Of a stretch of DNA of 64,000 bases, positions 10,183 to 19,587 are shown piece after piece; the first letter of the stretch is position 1, and each line of letters begins with the position of its first letter. The stretch is from Pseudohongiella acticola. Its GTDB lineage: Bacteria; Pseudomonadota; Gammaproteobacteria; Pseudomonadales; Pseudohongiellaceae. The position numbers and the translations under genes were made by a program. Where the stretch lies: positions 1,302,001-1,366,000 of the forward strand of contig NZ_MASR01000001.1 of NCBI RefSeq assembly GCF_001758195.1, read 5' to 3'. Under the pieces are notes generated by a model that saw only the letters and a list, made by a program, of their open reading frames with translations, had not been told where the DNA came from and ran no database searches.

Positions 10183-11274
10183 ATGGGTTTCAAATGCGGC
10201 ATTGTTGGCCTGCCCAACGTAGGTAAGTCCACACTGTTTAATGCCTTGACCAAAGCCGGCATCGCCGCGGAAAACTTCCCTTTCTGCACGATTGAACCAA
10301 ACTCCGGCATCGTGCCCATGCCCGACCCACGACTGGACGTGCTGACAGACATCGTCAAGCCACAGAAAACCATTCCCACCAGCATGGAGTTTGTTGATAT
10401 CGCCGGACTGGTTGCCGGTGCCTCCAAAGGTGAAGGCCTGGGCAACAAGTTTCTGGCCAATATCCGCGAAACCGATGCCATCGCCCATGTCGTACGCTGT
10501 TTTGAAGACAGCAATATTGTGCACGTGGCTGATGCCATCAATCCGGAAGCGGATATCGAGACCATCAACACCGAACTGGCGCTGGCTGATCTGGAAAGTG
10601 TGGAAAAAGGCATTCAACGCCTTACCCGCATCGCCAAAGGTGGCGACAAGGACGCAGTTAGACAGATTGCCCTGTTTGAACGCGTGCGTACGCACCTGGA
10701 TACAGCAAAACCGGTTCGCACGCTGGGCCTGGACAAGGATGAACTGGCCGATATTTACGGACTTCACCTGCTGACGATCAAACCTACCATGTACATCGCC
10801 AACGTCGATGAAGATGGATTTGACAACAACCCCTTGCTGGATCGCGTCGCCGCGGTTGCAGAGTCCGAAGGCGCAGTACTGGTGCCTATCTGCAACAAAC
10901 TGGAATCAGAAATTGCAGAACTGGCAGACGACGAAAAACTGGAATTCCTGCAGGACCTGGGCATGGACGAACCGGGCCTGGACCGTGTGATTCGTGCCGG
11001 CTATCAGTTGCTGGGACTGCAGACCTACTTCACCGCCGGCGTCAAAGAAGTCCGCGCCTGGACAATTAAAGCAGGCTCAACTGCGCCTCGTGCCGCCGCC
11101 GCCATTCATACCGATTTTGAGCGCGGGTTTATCCGCGCCGAAGTTATTGGTTATGACGATTTTGTCGCTGGCAAAGGTGAGCAGGGTGCCAAGGATGCCG
11201 GTAAATGGCGCCTGGAAGGCAAGGAATACATTGTGCACGATGGCGATGTCATTCACTTCCGCTTTAACGTCTGA
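10183..11274 (+). CDS. ychF: Redox-regulated P-loop ATPase YchF
   Basis: Obg-family protein that prefers ATP to GTP and associates with ribosomes. The P-loop GLPNVGKST lies at residues 9-17, and the switch II region includes [20 protein letters not shown]. At the specificity position NKLE replaces the NKxD of true GTPases, which explains the ATP preference known for this family. The C-terminal TGS domain ends with [12 protein letters not shown]. Its 363 aa is the normal length. Confidence 0.97.
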   Translation: MGFKCGIVGLPNVGKSTLFNALTKAGIAAENFPFCTIEPNSGIVPMPDPRLDVLTDIVKPQKTIPTSMEFVDIAGLVAGASKGEGLGNKFLANIRETDAIAHVVRCFEDSNIVHVADAINPEADIETINTELALADLESVEKGIQRLTRIAKGGDKDAVRQIALFERVRTHLDTAKPVRTLGLDKDELADIYGLHLLTIKPTMYIANVDEDGFDNNPLLDRVAAVAESEGAVLVPICNKLESEIAELADDEKLEFLQDLGMDEPGLDRVIRAGYQLLGLQTYFTAGVKEVRAWTIKAGSTAPRAAAAIHTDFERGFIRAEVIGYDDFVAGKGEQGAKDAGKWRLEGKEYIVHDGDVIHFRFNV

Positions 11275-11282
11275 TCACTGAC

Positions 11283-11300
11283 GCCTGGCTGCCGCCAGGC
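11283..11300 (+). terminator. Hairpin after ychF
   Basis: Perfect 7-bp stem GCCTGGC/GCCAGGC with loop TGCC, starting 8 nt after the ychF stop. It has no clear T-tract, so termination is uncertain. Confidence 0.35.
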
Positions 11301-11365
11301 TCTACCGACTTCACAGGGTTCCCGACCAATACAGCGTGCTGCCATAACGCCTGAACAATTAGTGG

Positions 11366-11394
11366 TTGTAAATGCGAATCCTTATCATTAATAT
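11366..11394 (+). promoter_or_regulatory. Fur-regulated promoter of the TonB receptor operon
   Basis: TTGTAA (11366-11371), 17-nt spacer, TAATAT (11389-11394). A Fur 7-1-7 site at 11373-11387 fills the spacer: TGCGAAT-c-CTTATCA matches the TGATAATnATTATCA consensus at 11 of 14 arm positions. Fur-Fe2+ binding here would block polymerase, giving iron-repressed expression (inference from site position). Confidence 0.65.
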
Positions 11395-11441
11395 ACTCAC
11401 TCAAAATCATACGCCCACTACGCTATGCCGAGAGAGTACCC

Positions 11442-13565
11442 ATGTCTGTAATCAAAGTTCCTGGCCCAAGTATCCTGACACTTGGCTGTGTCGCTGCGCT
11501 TCTTCCGCTGTCAGCCTTCTCCCAGAGTAACAACGCCAGCAGCGTGTCAGAAGAAATCATCGTCACTGCCACACGCTCGGAAAAACCATTGAGCCAGATC
11601 CCCAATACGGTCACTGTGATCGGAGAACAGGATTTGACTCAGCAGATTGGCGTCAACAACGATCTCTCGACCATTCTCGGCAATCTGATTCCCAGCTTTT
11701 CCCCCAGCCGCCAGAAAATGACCAGCGCTGGTGAGAGCCTGCGCGGACGTGATCCGCTTTACATGGTTGACGGCGTGCCGCAATCGAATCCATTACGTGA
11801 CGGCTCCCGGGATGGCCATACCATCGACCCTCTGATGCTGGAACGCATTGAGGTCATTCATGGCGCCAATGCCATCCATGGCATGGGGGCGTCTGGCGGC
11901 ATCATCAACATGATCACCCGCCGTCCCACAGAGCAATGGCAACACAACGTGCGCGTGGAAACCCTGGCACAACAGGAAGACCTGGGCGAAAGCCTGGGCT
12001 ACGGTGCCAGTTACACACTGTCCGGCAAAACCGGCAATGTCGATGTGCTGGGCAGCGCCACGTATCGCAGCTCAGGCATCAGCTATGACGCCGACGGTGT
12101 AATTGTCGGTTTTGACAATGCCCAGGGCGACACCATGGATTCGGAAACACTTAATCTGTTTCTGAAAACCGGCTATGACTGGGATGACCAGCGTCTGGAA
12201 CTGACCATCAACCGCTACGACCTGTCCGGCAATAACAACTGGACGGGTGTCGATGGTGACTACGCAAATGGCGTTCCCACCACCGCGTCCGAAACCGGTG
12301 TTCAGGGCGAACCCGTCAGCAATGAAATCACCATGTTCAGCCTGGCGTACAGCAAGGCCGACTTTTTTGGCCATAACCTGCGCCTGCAGGGTTTCGATCA
12401 ATCGTTTGCCGGCACCTACGGCGGTGGCACTTTTGGCACCTTCGCTGACCCCGCCTTTGGCGGCACGGTGTTTGATCAGTCTCAGAACAACTCCGAGAAA
12501 CGCGGTCTAAAACTGACACTGGCGCGCGATGATATTGCGGGTCTGCCACTGGGCATTGTATATGGCGCTGACTTTCTGAATGACAAGACCAATCAGGCCC
12601 TGATTCTGACCGGGCGCAGTTGGGTGCCGGACACCAACTACGAGAATCTGGCGTTGTTTGCCCAGCTTGAATACACCGGGATCGACAATCTGACGGTCAC
12701 CGGCGGCGTCCGCCACGAAGAATCCGCGCTCGATGTGGATGATTTCACGACCCTGTTCTCATACAACGGCGGCCAATTTGTTGAAGGCGGCAGTCCTGAG
12801 TTCACCGATACATTGGGCAATATCGGCCTCACCTACCAGATCACCTCGGACTGGCGCACATTTGCCAATTATTCAGAAGGCTTCTCCATGCCTGACGTCG
12901 GCCGCGTACTGCGGGGCATCAACACGCCCGGACAGGACGTAGAGAGCTTCCTCAACCTTGAACCCATCGTCACCGAAAACACCGAGCTGGGTCTCGAGTT
13001 CGACAATCAGACCTTCTCCGCTCAGCTTAGCTACTTTGCTTCCGATTCCGACTTTGGCCAACGGCTGCAGGCCAATGCCGATGGCATCTTTAGCGTAAAA
13101 CGCGAGCGCACTGAAATTGATGGCCTGGAATTCCGCAGTGAATGGACACTGTCAGCGACGGATGTGCTGGGTCTGCGTTACGCCCAGACCGACGGCGAAT
13201 ACGATTCCGATGGCGATGACCGTGTTGATACCGATCTGGGTGGTGCCAACATGGCTCCCGATCGCGTCAATCTGAGCTGGGAGCGCCTGTGGACGAACAA
13301 TCTGAATACCCGCTTACAGATCAACGTGCTGCAGGATCGCAAATTCCGCAACGCCGCCGGCCTAAGCAGTGCGCGTTTTGCTGGCTACACAACCGTCGAT
13401 CTGTTCGGCGAATATTCCACGAACATCGGGCAGTTCCGGCTTGGTATACAGAATCTGGGCAACAAGGACTATTTCACTTATTACTCACAGACACAGGGTT
13501 CTGATAGCCGAAACTTCAAGGGCATTGGTCGAAGCTTCAATCTGTCGTGGAATATGCAATTCTGA
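11442..13565 (+). CDS. TonB-dependent outer-membrane receptor (siderophore/iron type)
   Basis: Outer-membrane beta-barrel that imports a ferric chelate using TonB energy. Residues 1-27 form a signal peptide (PLSAFSQ cleavage region). A TonB box follows (EEIIVTATR) and then the plug domain with RGRDPLYMVDGVPQ and the RIEVIHGANAIHGMGASGGIINMITRR motif. The C-terminal barrel ends in NLSWNMQF, with the terminal aromatic residue needed for BAM recognition. It is 707 aa. The Fur site upstream and the PepSY protein downstream (1-nt stop/start overlap) support iron or siderophore uptake. The ligand is unknown. Confidence 0.92.
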   Translation: MSVIKVPGPSILTLGCVAALLPLSAFSQSNNASSVSEEIIVTATRSEKPLSQIPNTVTVIGEQDLTQQIGVNNDLSTILGNLIPSFSPSRQKMTSAGESLRGRDPLYMVDGVPQSNPLRDGSRDGHTIDPLMLERIEVIHGANAIHGMGASGGIINMITRRPTEQWQHNVRVETLAQQEDLGESLGYGASYTLSGKTGNVDVLGSATYRSSGISYDADGVIVGFDNAQGDTMDSETLNLFLKTGYDWDDQRLELTINRYDLSGNNNWTGVDGDYANGVPTTASETGVQGEPVSNEITMFSLAYSKADFFGHNLRLQGFDQSFAGTYGGGTFGTFADPAFGGTVFDQSQNNSEKRGLKLTLARDDIAGLPLGIVYGADFLNDKTNQALILTGRSWVPDTNYENLALFAQLEYTGIDNLTVTGGVRHEESALDVDDFTTLFSYNGGQFVEGGSPEFTDTLGNIGLTYQITSDWRTFANYSEGFSMPDVGRVLRGINTPGQDVESFLNLEPIVTENTELGLEFDNQTFSAQLSYFASDSDFGQRLQANADGIFSVKRERTEIDGLEFRSEWTLSATDVLGLRYAQTDGEYDSDGDDRVDTDLGGANMAPDRVNLSWERLWTNNLNTRLQINVLQDRKFRNAAGLSSARFAGYTTVDLFGEYSTNIGQFRLGIQNLGNKDYFTYYSQTQGSDSRNFKGIGRSFNLSWNMQF

Positions 13566-14674
13566 TGCGCGCGATTCTGCTTCTGCTGCACAAATATACC
13601 GGGCTGTTTCTGGGGCTGCTATTGAGCATCACCGGCATCTCAGGCAGCCTGATTGTGTTTGATCGCGAGCTGGATGAAATGCTCGCCCCGGAGACTGCCA
13701 ACTTTGAGCCGGCACAGTCTCTGGCCTCAATTCAGCTTGCCCTGGATAACGCCACAGCCGCAGTTGATAACGGCTCTTCCCCTACCCGCATCATGCTGGG
13801 GCGGGATCTTCAGGCGCCTCATATCGTGCGCTTTCCGGCTCCAGAAGGCTCACCCGGACCCATCGAAGCCAGTATTGATCCGGGCACAGCCCAGGTATTG
13901 GCAGTGCGAACCTGGGGCGAGTATCCGGTCACCTGGTTTTACCATCTGCACCTGTCGTTTTTAGCCGGTCCAGTGGGCGAAATAGTGGTCGGCATCATGG
14001 GCTTTTGCATGCTGTTTTTCACCATCAGCGGCATTGTCATCTGGTGGCCCAAAAACGGCCGGTGGCGCCGCGCACTGACCATCAAGCGTCATGCAGGCGC
14101 CTTCAGGCTCAATTTTGATCTGCACAAAACGGTGGGTGTTTACTTTACGCCTCTGTTCGTCATGCTGGCGCTTACAGGCATGGAAATCGTCTGGCATGAT
14201 CCGGCTGAAAAGCTGGTGTCAGCGTTTCTACCGGTGACAGAAGCGGATGACGTGCGCTCGCAGGCCAGCGGTATCACACCGGTGTCCGCTGATCAGGTGG
14301 CGACGTCGGCGCAAGCCATCTTCCCGGATTCAGCAATCATGCGTATCTACCTGCCAAACGCAGACGACGCCGCCTTTGACGTGACTTTTAAGCATCCGGA
14401 AGAGCCCTGGAAGGAGTACGCCCGATCTGCTGTTCAGATCGATCAGTACAGTGGCGAAGTGCTGTCAGTGTGGGATGGGCGTGAAGCGCCAGCAGGCAAT
14501 GTGTTTCTGGACTGGCTGTTTCCACTCCACAATGGCGATGCACTGGGCCAGATAGGTCGATGGCTGGTCTTTATCAGCGGTCTGCTGCCAGCCTTGCTGT
14601 TTGGCACCGGCCTCTACATGTGGTGGCGCAAACGACGGCCGGAAAAACCGCGACAGGTTAGCACAGGATCTTGA
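13565..14674 (+). CDS. PepSY-associated inner-membrane protein (PiuB-like, putative ferric reductase)
   Basis: Inner-membrane protein of the PepSY_TM family, often next to siderophore receptors and thought to reduce or release iron in the periplasm (family knowledge, substrate not shown). The start ATG overlaps the receptor stop (TGATG) and gives 369 aa. The segment LLHKYTGLFLGLLLSITGISGSLIVF is the first membrane helix with a conserved His. FYHLHLSFLAGPVGEIVVGIMG, the LHKTVGVYFTPLFVMLALTGMEI helix and a last helix near LLPALLFGTGLYMWWRKRR follow. Its stop lies inside the -35 box of the tRNA-Met promoter. Confidence 0.85.
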   Translation: MRAILLLLHKYTGLFLGLLLSITGISGSLIVFDRELDEMLAPETANFEPAQSLASIQLALDNATAAVDNGSSPTRIMLGRDLQAPHIVRFPAPEGSPGPIEASIDPGTAQVLAVRTWGEYPVTWFYHLHLSFLAGPVGEIVVGIMGFCMLFFTISGIVIWWPKNGRWRRALTIKRHAGAFRLNFDLHKTVGVYFTPLFVMLALTGMEIVWHDPAEKLVSAFLPVTEADDVRSQASGITPVSADQVATSAQAIFPDSAIMRIYLPNADDAAFDVTFKHPEEPWKEYARSAVQIDQYSGEVLSVWDGREAPAGNVFLDWLFPLHNGDALGQIGRWLVFISGLLPALLFGTGLYMWWRKRRPEKPRQVSTGS

Positions 14675-14699
14675 CAAAGCTTTTCTAAATAGACAGAAT
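14671..14699 (+). promoter_or_regulatory. Promoter of tRNA-Met
   Basis: Consensus TTGACA (14671-14676), 17-nt spacer, CAGAAT (14694-14699), ending 15 nt before the tRNA. The -35 box contains the stop codon of the PepSY gene. Confidence 0.6.
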
Positions 14700-14714
14700 G
14701 CGCATCCTCGCAAT

Positions 14715-14791
14715 GGCTATGTAGCTCAGCTGGTTAGAGCACAGCATTCATAATGCTGGGGTCAGTGGTTCAAGTCCACTCATAGCTACCA
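14715..14791 (+). tRNA. tRNA-Met (elongator, anticodon CAT)
   Basis: Cloverleaf with acceptor GGCTATG/CATAGCT (terminal G-U), D arm GCTC/GAGC, anticodon stem CAGCA/TGCTG with loop TTCATAA, and T arm GTGG/CCAC. ACCA is encoded. The first acceptor pair is formed, which marks an elongator rather than an initiator tRNA. Confidence 0.95.
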
Positions 14792-14830
14792 TATCAGGGC
14801 ATCTGTCAGCGCCGCTGACGATGCCACAAA

Positions 14831-14863
14831 ATGCCCCGACGTCATGCGCCGGGGCATTTTTTT
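14831..14863 (+). terminator. Rho-independent terminator after tRNA-Met
   Basis: Stem ATGCCCCG (14831-14838) with CGGGGCAT (14850-14857), then a run of seven T. It lies 40 nt past the tRNA. Confidence 0.85.
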
Positions 14864-14945
14864 AGAATCGCTGCGCAAATTTCCGTATACTGCAGCGTCA
14901 AGCTTTCACAGCAAGCGCTTTGACGCGACCCGGGTACCTGACGTC

Positions 14946-15686
14946 ATGACCGACAGCCATTCTACCAATACACCACCACCCACTGACAAAACCAGCAAAG
15001 CCCCTGGCGGCTTTCTCGGCAACCTCGCCTTTAATATTCTGATTCCGGTGGTGATTCTGAGCCGGTTTAGCGGCGAGGAGAGTCTCGGCCCGACCTGGGG
15101 CATCGTCATCGCACTGCTGTTCCCGATCGCCTACGGCCTGTGGGATCTGCGCGAATCGGGCAAGATCAACCCATTCTCGGTATTGGGCGTGGTCAGTGTA
15201 TTTCTGACCGGTGGCATCAGCCTGCTGGAGCTGGACCCGCAATATATTGCCATCAAGGAAGCCGCCATTCCCGCCATCATCGGCCTGGCTGTGCTGATCA
15301 GTCAGCGCACCCGCTTCCCCCTGGTCAAGACACTGATTCTCAATGCCCAGATGATCAGGGTAGACGCGTTGTATACAGCGCTGGCAGCCAAAGGCAATAC
15401 TGCTGTGTTTGAACGGCGGTTGTCGCAGGCGTCACTGATCATCGCCGCGTCATTTGGACTGTCGTCAGTGCTCAATTACGTGCTGGCGCGCATCATTCTG
15501 GTCAGCCCGCCCGGCACCACCGAGTTCAATGCCGAACTGGGTCGCATGACAGCTTTGAGTTATCCCGTCATTGCCCTGCCCAGCATGATCGTGTTGCTGA
15601 TTGCCATCTGGTTTGTTTTTTCCCAGATCAAACGCCTGACCGGAGACAGCCTGGAACAGTTTCTGGTGGACCAGAGTCAGGGCTAG
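14946..15686 (+). CDS. VC0807-like integral membrane protein
   Basis: Integral membrane protein of unknown function resembling the VC0807 family. With start ATG 14946 (MTDSHSTNTPPP) it is 246 aa with a Pro/Thr-rich cytoplasmic start and about six hydrophobic helices (for example FNILIPVVILSRF, GIVIALLFPIAYGLWDLRE, PVIALPSMIVLLIAIWFVF). An in-frame start at 14844 lies inside the tRNA-Met terminator and was rejected. Converges on the ABC ATPase gene: both stops share the palindrome CTAG at 15683-15686. No catalytic motif seen. Confidence 0.75.
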   Translation: MTDSHSTNTPPPTDKTSKAPGGFLGNLAFNILIPVVILSRFSGEESLGPTWGIVIALLFPIAYGLWDLRESGKINPFSVLGVVSVFLTGGISLLELDPQYIAIKEAAIPAIIGLAVLISQRTRFPLVKTLILNAQMIRVDALYTALAAKGNTAVFERRLSQASLIIAASFGLSSVLNYVLARIILVSPPGTTEFNAELGRMTALSYPVIALPSMIVLLIAIWFVFSQIKRLTGDSLEQFLVDQSQG

Positions 15687-16744
15687 ACGCCGGTTTCCAC
15701 TTCCATCGGAAATACCACCAGGTGCTCCATCTCTACCCGTATACCGATCTGCATGCCTTTGGCGTGCACATGGTGGCTGGGCACCAGGCTCAAAATCCGG
15801 GCGCCACTGTCCAGCGCCAGCGTGTACATGAACTCAGCGCCGCGAAAGGCTTTCTCCAGCACTTTTGCAGTCGCCTGACTGTCATCATCGTGAATGACAT
15901 CATCAGGTCTGATCAGCACCGATACCAGCGCCCCGACCTCATGCCCCAGGCTCTGGTCCGAATGCAGCACGCCCAGCTCGGTACTCACTGACACATCGTC
16001 GATCACCGTGCCTGGCAGAAACACGCCTTCCCCGACAAAGTCGGCGACATAGGCCGTCTCGGGCTCGTGATACAGCGCAAACGCAGTGCTCCATTGCAGC
16101 AACTGCCCCGCCTTCATCACACCGATTTCATCCGCCATGGCAAATGCTTCGAGCTGATTGTGGCTGACCAGTATGGTGGTAATACCATCCTGCTTCAGCA
16201 CCTCGCGGATCTCGCGAGCGATGTCTTCTCGCAACTCCACATCAAGACTGGCAAACGGCTCGTCAAGCAACAGAATCCGCGGCTTGGGCGCCATGGCGCG
16301 TGCGATCGCCACCCGCTGTTGCTGGCCGCCCGATAAACGATGGGGAAACGCCTGCAGTAATTCGCCAATACGCAGCATGTCTGCCAGTGCATTGATACGG
16401 CGCTCACGTTCGCTGGCCTTGACATGTTTCAGGCCAAACGCAATGTTCTGTTTCACGGTCAGGTGTGGAAACAGTGCATAATCCTGAAACACCATGCCCA
16501 CCTGTCTCTTCTCTACTGGTACCCGGAAACCCGGCTCACTGACCCGATGCCCGGCAACACTGACACACCCGCTGGTCACGGCTTCGAAACCGGCAATTGC
16601 CCGCAACAACGTGGTCTTGCCACAACCACTGGGCCCCAACAGGCAGCCAATGTCACCCTCGTTCAGTTGCAGGTCAATGTGCTGCACGATAGGCGTGTTC
16701 TCCAGCGCCACCGAAACATTGTTTAACTCAAGTGCGTATGTCAT
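15683..16744 (-). CDS. Ferric iron ABC transporter ATP-binding protein (FbpC-like)
   Basis: Energises import through the adjacent permease. Walker A GPSGCGKT at about residues 37-44, signature LSGGQQQRVAIARA, Walker B RILLLDEPFASLD and H-loop LVSHNQLEA. A C-terminal regulatory TOBE-like region follows, typical of the CysA/PotA/FbpC group. The ATG at 16744 gives 353 aa and overlaps the permease stop by 17 nt. A longer frame to 16810 lies within the permease and was rejected. The Fur site upstream of the operon supports Fe3+ as substrate. Confidence 0.9.
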   Translation of the reverse strand: MTYALELNNVSVALENTPIVQHIDLQLNEGDIGCLLGPSGCGKTTLLRAIAGFEAVTSGCVSVAGHRVSEPGFRVPVEKRQVGMVFQDYALFPHLTVKQNIAFGLKHVKASERERRINALADMLRIGELLQAFPHRLSGGQQQRVAIARAMAPKPRILLLDEPFASLDVELREDIAREIREVLKQDGITTILVSHNQLEAFAMADEIGVMKAGQLLQWSTAFALYHEPETAYVADFVGEGVFLPGTVIDDVSVSTELGVLHSDQSLGHEVGALVSVLIRPDDVIHDDDSQATAKVLEKAFRGAEFMYTLALDSGARILSLVPSHHVHAKGMQIGIRVEMEHLVVFPMEVETGV

Positions 16745-18368
16745 GACCTGGCCTGGATGCGGATATCGATAGACTGATGATGATAACAGGAATGATGCCA
16801 GCCAGAACAATCATCAGCGCCGAGGCAGCAGCCTCCGTCAATCGTTCCTGGTTGGCCAGTTCATAGGTGCGAATCGCCAATGTATTAAAATTGAACGGCC
16901 GCAGAATCAAGGTAGCAGGTAACTCTTTTAAGACATCAACAAATACCAGCAGACTGGCGGTGAGCAGGCTGCCGCGCAACATGGGTATATGAATGCGGCG
17001 CAGAATCTGCCACGACCCCATGCCCATTGAGCGACCGGCATCATCCATGCTGGGCCGGATTTTACCCAGGCCGGCATCAACCGTGTTCATCGCCACTGGC
17101 AAAAAGCGCACGATGTAGGCAAAGACAACGGCTATCAGGGTGCCGCTGAAAACCAGGCCGGTCGAGATACCAAACTGCTGCAGCATCCAGGCGTCAATTG
17201 AGTTGTCGACCCAGGCGAATGGAATCAGCACACCGACCGCGATCACCGTGCCAGGAATGGCGTAACCCAGACTCAGTATGCGCACACTGCCACGCATCAC
17301 CAGTACCGGTTGCAAACGTTTGGCGTAGCTGATGAACAGCCCCAGCACCAATGCAATGACCGCGGCGGTCAGTGCCAGCCGCAGGCTGTTACCCAGCAGC
17401 GTACTGAAGGCGCTGAAGTCAATCAGATTGCGGGTATCCCATGCCCAGTAGGCGAGCTGCAGAAACGGAACCAGAAAACCCAGCACAACCGGGGCGGCAC
17501 AGAACACTAGCGCAAGCCATTTTCGCGCACCTAACAGCTGGATCTGGGGCAGTCGCGAATATTTGCTGCTGGTGTGGTGATAGCGGGCACGACTGCGTGA
17601 CCAGTGTTCAGTCAATACCAGCACCAGGATGAACAACATCAGCACTGCCGACAGTTGCGCTGCTGCCGTACTGCTGCCCATGCCAAACCAGGTGCGGAAA
17701 ATACCCGTGGTAAATGTGGACAGTCCAAAATATTGCACGGTGCCGTAGTCCGCCAGCGTCTCCATCAACACCAGCGCCAGCCCGGCAATGATGGCGGGCC
17801 GCGCCAACGGTACAGCAACACGGGTAAACGCCCGCCAGGGGCCAGCACCCAGTGTGCGCGAAACCTCCAGCACACAGACTGACTGTTCAATAAAGGCCAT
17901 GCGTGACAGCAGGTAAACGTAAGGATACAAAACCAGCGCCAGCATGGTAATCGCGCCGCCCATTGAGCGAATAGGAGGGAACCAGTAGTCACCAAAACGC
18001 AGGTCAAATGTCTCGCGGATGAAGCCCTGCACCGGACCGGTCACATCGAGCATGCCCGTGTAAGTATAGGCAATGATGTAGGCGGGCATGGCCAGTGGTA
18101 GCACCAATGCCCACTCCAACAGTCGACTGCCGGGAAACCGGTTCATGGTGACCAGCCACGCCGGCGCAACGCCAAGTACCAGCACCAGTGCGCCGACACC
18201 CGTCATCAACATCAGCGACTGGCCAATGTAATCCCACAGCAAGGTGTCAGCCAGATGTGCCCAGACACCATCACTGTCGGATCCGATGGAGGAGAATACC
18301 GTGAGAACTGGCACACTCAACAATAAACAAAGGGCAATAATCGAAATTATTGCCCCGTGTTTTGTCAT
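16728..18368 (-). CDS. Ferric iron ABC transporter permease, fused two-domain (FbpB-like)
   Basis: Inner-membrane permease with two fused transport domains, about 12 helices. EAA-loop-like segments occur in each half: EVSRTLGAGPWRAFTRVAVPLARP in the first and DDAGRSMGMGSWQILRRIHIPMLRG in the second. These contact the ATPase. I prefer ATG 18368 (546 aa). A TTG ten codons upstream is possible. Starts about 50 nt after the fbpA-like stop. Confidence 0.9.
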   Translation of the reverse strand: MTKHGAIISIIALCLLLSVPVLTVFSSIGSDSDGVWAHLADTLLWDYIGQSLMLMTGVGALVLVLGVAPAWLVTMNRFPGSRLLEWALVLPLAMPAYIIAYTYTGMLDVTGPVQGFIRETFDLRFGDYWFPPIRSMGGAITMLALVLYPYVYLLSRMAFIEQSVCVLEVSRTLGAGPWRAFTRVAVPLARPAIIAGLALVLMETLADYGTVQYFGLSTFTTGIFRTWFGMGSSTAAAQLSAVLMLFILVLVLTEHWSRSRARYHHTSSKYSRLPQIQLLGARKWLALVFCAAPVVLGFLVPFLQLAYWAWDTRNLIDFSAFSTLLGNSLRLALTAAVIALVLGLFISYAKRLQPVLVMRGSVRILSLGYAIPGTVIAVGVLIPFAWVDNSIDAWMLQQFGISTGLVFSGTLIAVVFAYIVRFLPVAMNTVDAGLGKIRPSMDDAGRSMGMGSWQILRRIHIPMLRGSLLTASLLVFVDVLKELPATLILRPFNFNTLAIRTYELANQERLTEAAASALMIVLAGIIPVIIISLSISASRPGHDIRT

Positions 18369-18417
18369 GGCGTCTCTGAGTGTAAACAATGCATTCAAAG
18401 CGATGTCATTCTCTGCA

Positions 18418-19476
18418 TTATCTCCAGTCAGCTCTGTCCATCAGGCGCACAGCTTCAGCATTGTGGATACCCAGTTGTTCAAGTGCCAGCGGGTCCGCCT
18501 TGAACTCGCCCCAGGATTCCAGCGTGGCACTGACCGGAACATCAGTGCGAATCGGGTATTCGTTGTTGGCTTCAGCATACCAGGTCTGGGCTTCGTCGCT
18601 TACCATGAACTCCAGCAATTGAACGGCCTCTGCGCGGTTAGGCGCATGCTCGCTGACACCGGCACCACTGACATTGATATGCGCACCACGACCGTCCTGA
18701 TTTGGCCAGAACACGTCAACGGCCTGCGCCTGCTCCAGCTGATCATCACTGGTCGCGTTCAGCATGCCGGCCAGATAATAGGTATTCACCACAGCAAGCT
18801 CGCACTGGCCGATGGCAACCGCAGCGATCTGGTCACGGTCGCCACCCTGAGGTGAACGCGCCATGTTGGAAACGAGCCCACGCGCCCACTCCTCTGTCGC
18901 CTCAACGCCATTATGGCTGACCAGTGACGCGGTCAAAGACTGGTTATAGATATTGGAGGATGAACGAATGCAGATCTTGCCGTCCCATTTCGGATCGGCC
19001 AGGTCCTCATAAGTAGACAGCTCGCCCGGGTCAACCCTGTCCTTGTCGTAAACGATGACGCGTGAGCGCAGAGACACGCTGAACCACTGATTGTCACTGT
19101 CACGATATTGTTCGGGGATACTGGACGTCAGCACGTCGGAGTCAACAGACTGCAGCAGGCCCATTTCTTTGGCCCGGTGCAATCGACCCACATCAACGGT
19201 CAGCAGGATATCAGCGGGTGAATTGGCACCTTCCAGATCCATCCGGGTGATCAACTCGTCAGCGCCACCGGTAATCAGGTTAACCGTAATACCGGTCTGC
19301 TCGGAGAACTGATCCAGAATGGGTTTGATCAGGTTTTCCTGACGCGCGGAATACACATTTACCTCAGCAGCACTGAGCACGCCGGCGGCCAGCAAACTCA
19401 AAGTCGCGACCGAGGACAAACAAACCTTTTTAAAAGATCGTGTTGCGCTACCACGACGTTGTAATCCAAACAGCAT
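18418..19476 (-). CDS. Periplasmic ferric iron-binding protein (FbpA-like)
   Basis: Binds Fe3+ in the periplasm and hands it to the permease. The first 36 residues form a signal peptide ending ..LLAAGVLSAA. The mature protein starts EVNVYSARQENLIKPIL, characteristic of this family. The paired tyrosines that ligate iron are in NTYYLAGM. It is 352 aa, with ribosome binding site GGGAGG five nt before the ATG. First gene of the iron ABC operon, directly behind a strong Fur site. Confidence 0.93.
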   Translation of the reverse strand: MLFGLQRRGSATRSFKKVCLSSVATLSLLAAGVLSAAEVNVYSARQENLIKPILDQFSEQTGITVNLITGGADELITRMDLEGANSPADILLTVDVGRLHRAKEMGLLQSVDSDVLTSSIPEQYRDSDNQWFSVSLRSRVIVYDKDRVDPGELSTYEDLADPKWDGKICIRSSSNIYNQSLTASLVSHNGVEATEEWARGLVSNMARSPQGGDRDQIAAVAIGQCELAVVNTYYLAGMLNATSDDQLEQAQAVDVFWPNQDGRGAHINVSGAGVSEHAPNRAEAVQLLEFMVSDEAQTWYAEANNEYPIRTDVPVSATLESWGEFKADPLALEQLGIHNAEAVRLMDRADWR

Positions 19477-19511
19477 ATCAACCTCCCGAAACAGAAATGT
19501 CTGAAATCCGG

Positions 19512-19544
19512 GATAATGATAATTGCTCTCATTTAGATTTGCAA
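19512..19544 (-). promoter_or_regulatory. Fur-regulated promoter of the ferric ABC operon
   Basis: On the minus strand: TTGCAA (19544-19539), 17-nt spacer, TATCAT (19521-19516). The 19-bp Fur box at 19512-19530 covers the -10 region. It matches GATAATGATAATCATTATC at 15 of 19 positions, with the first 12 perfect. Confidence 0.75.
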
Positions 19545-19587
19545 TTTATATCTTCTCAGCGCAACACATCTTTTGCAGAGCCTGAAT

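Noticed and set aside
14844-14945. N-terminal extension of the VC0807-like protein
   Set aside because: The upstream start lies within the tRNA-Met terminator, so the extension would not be transcribed normally.
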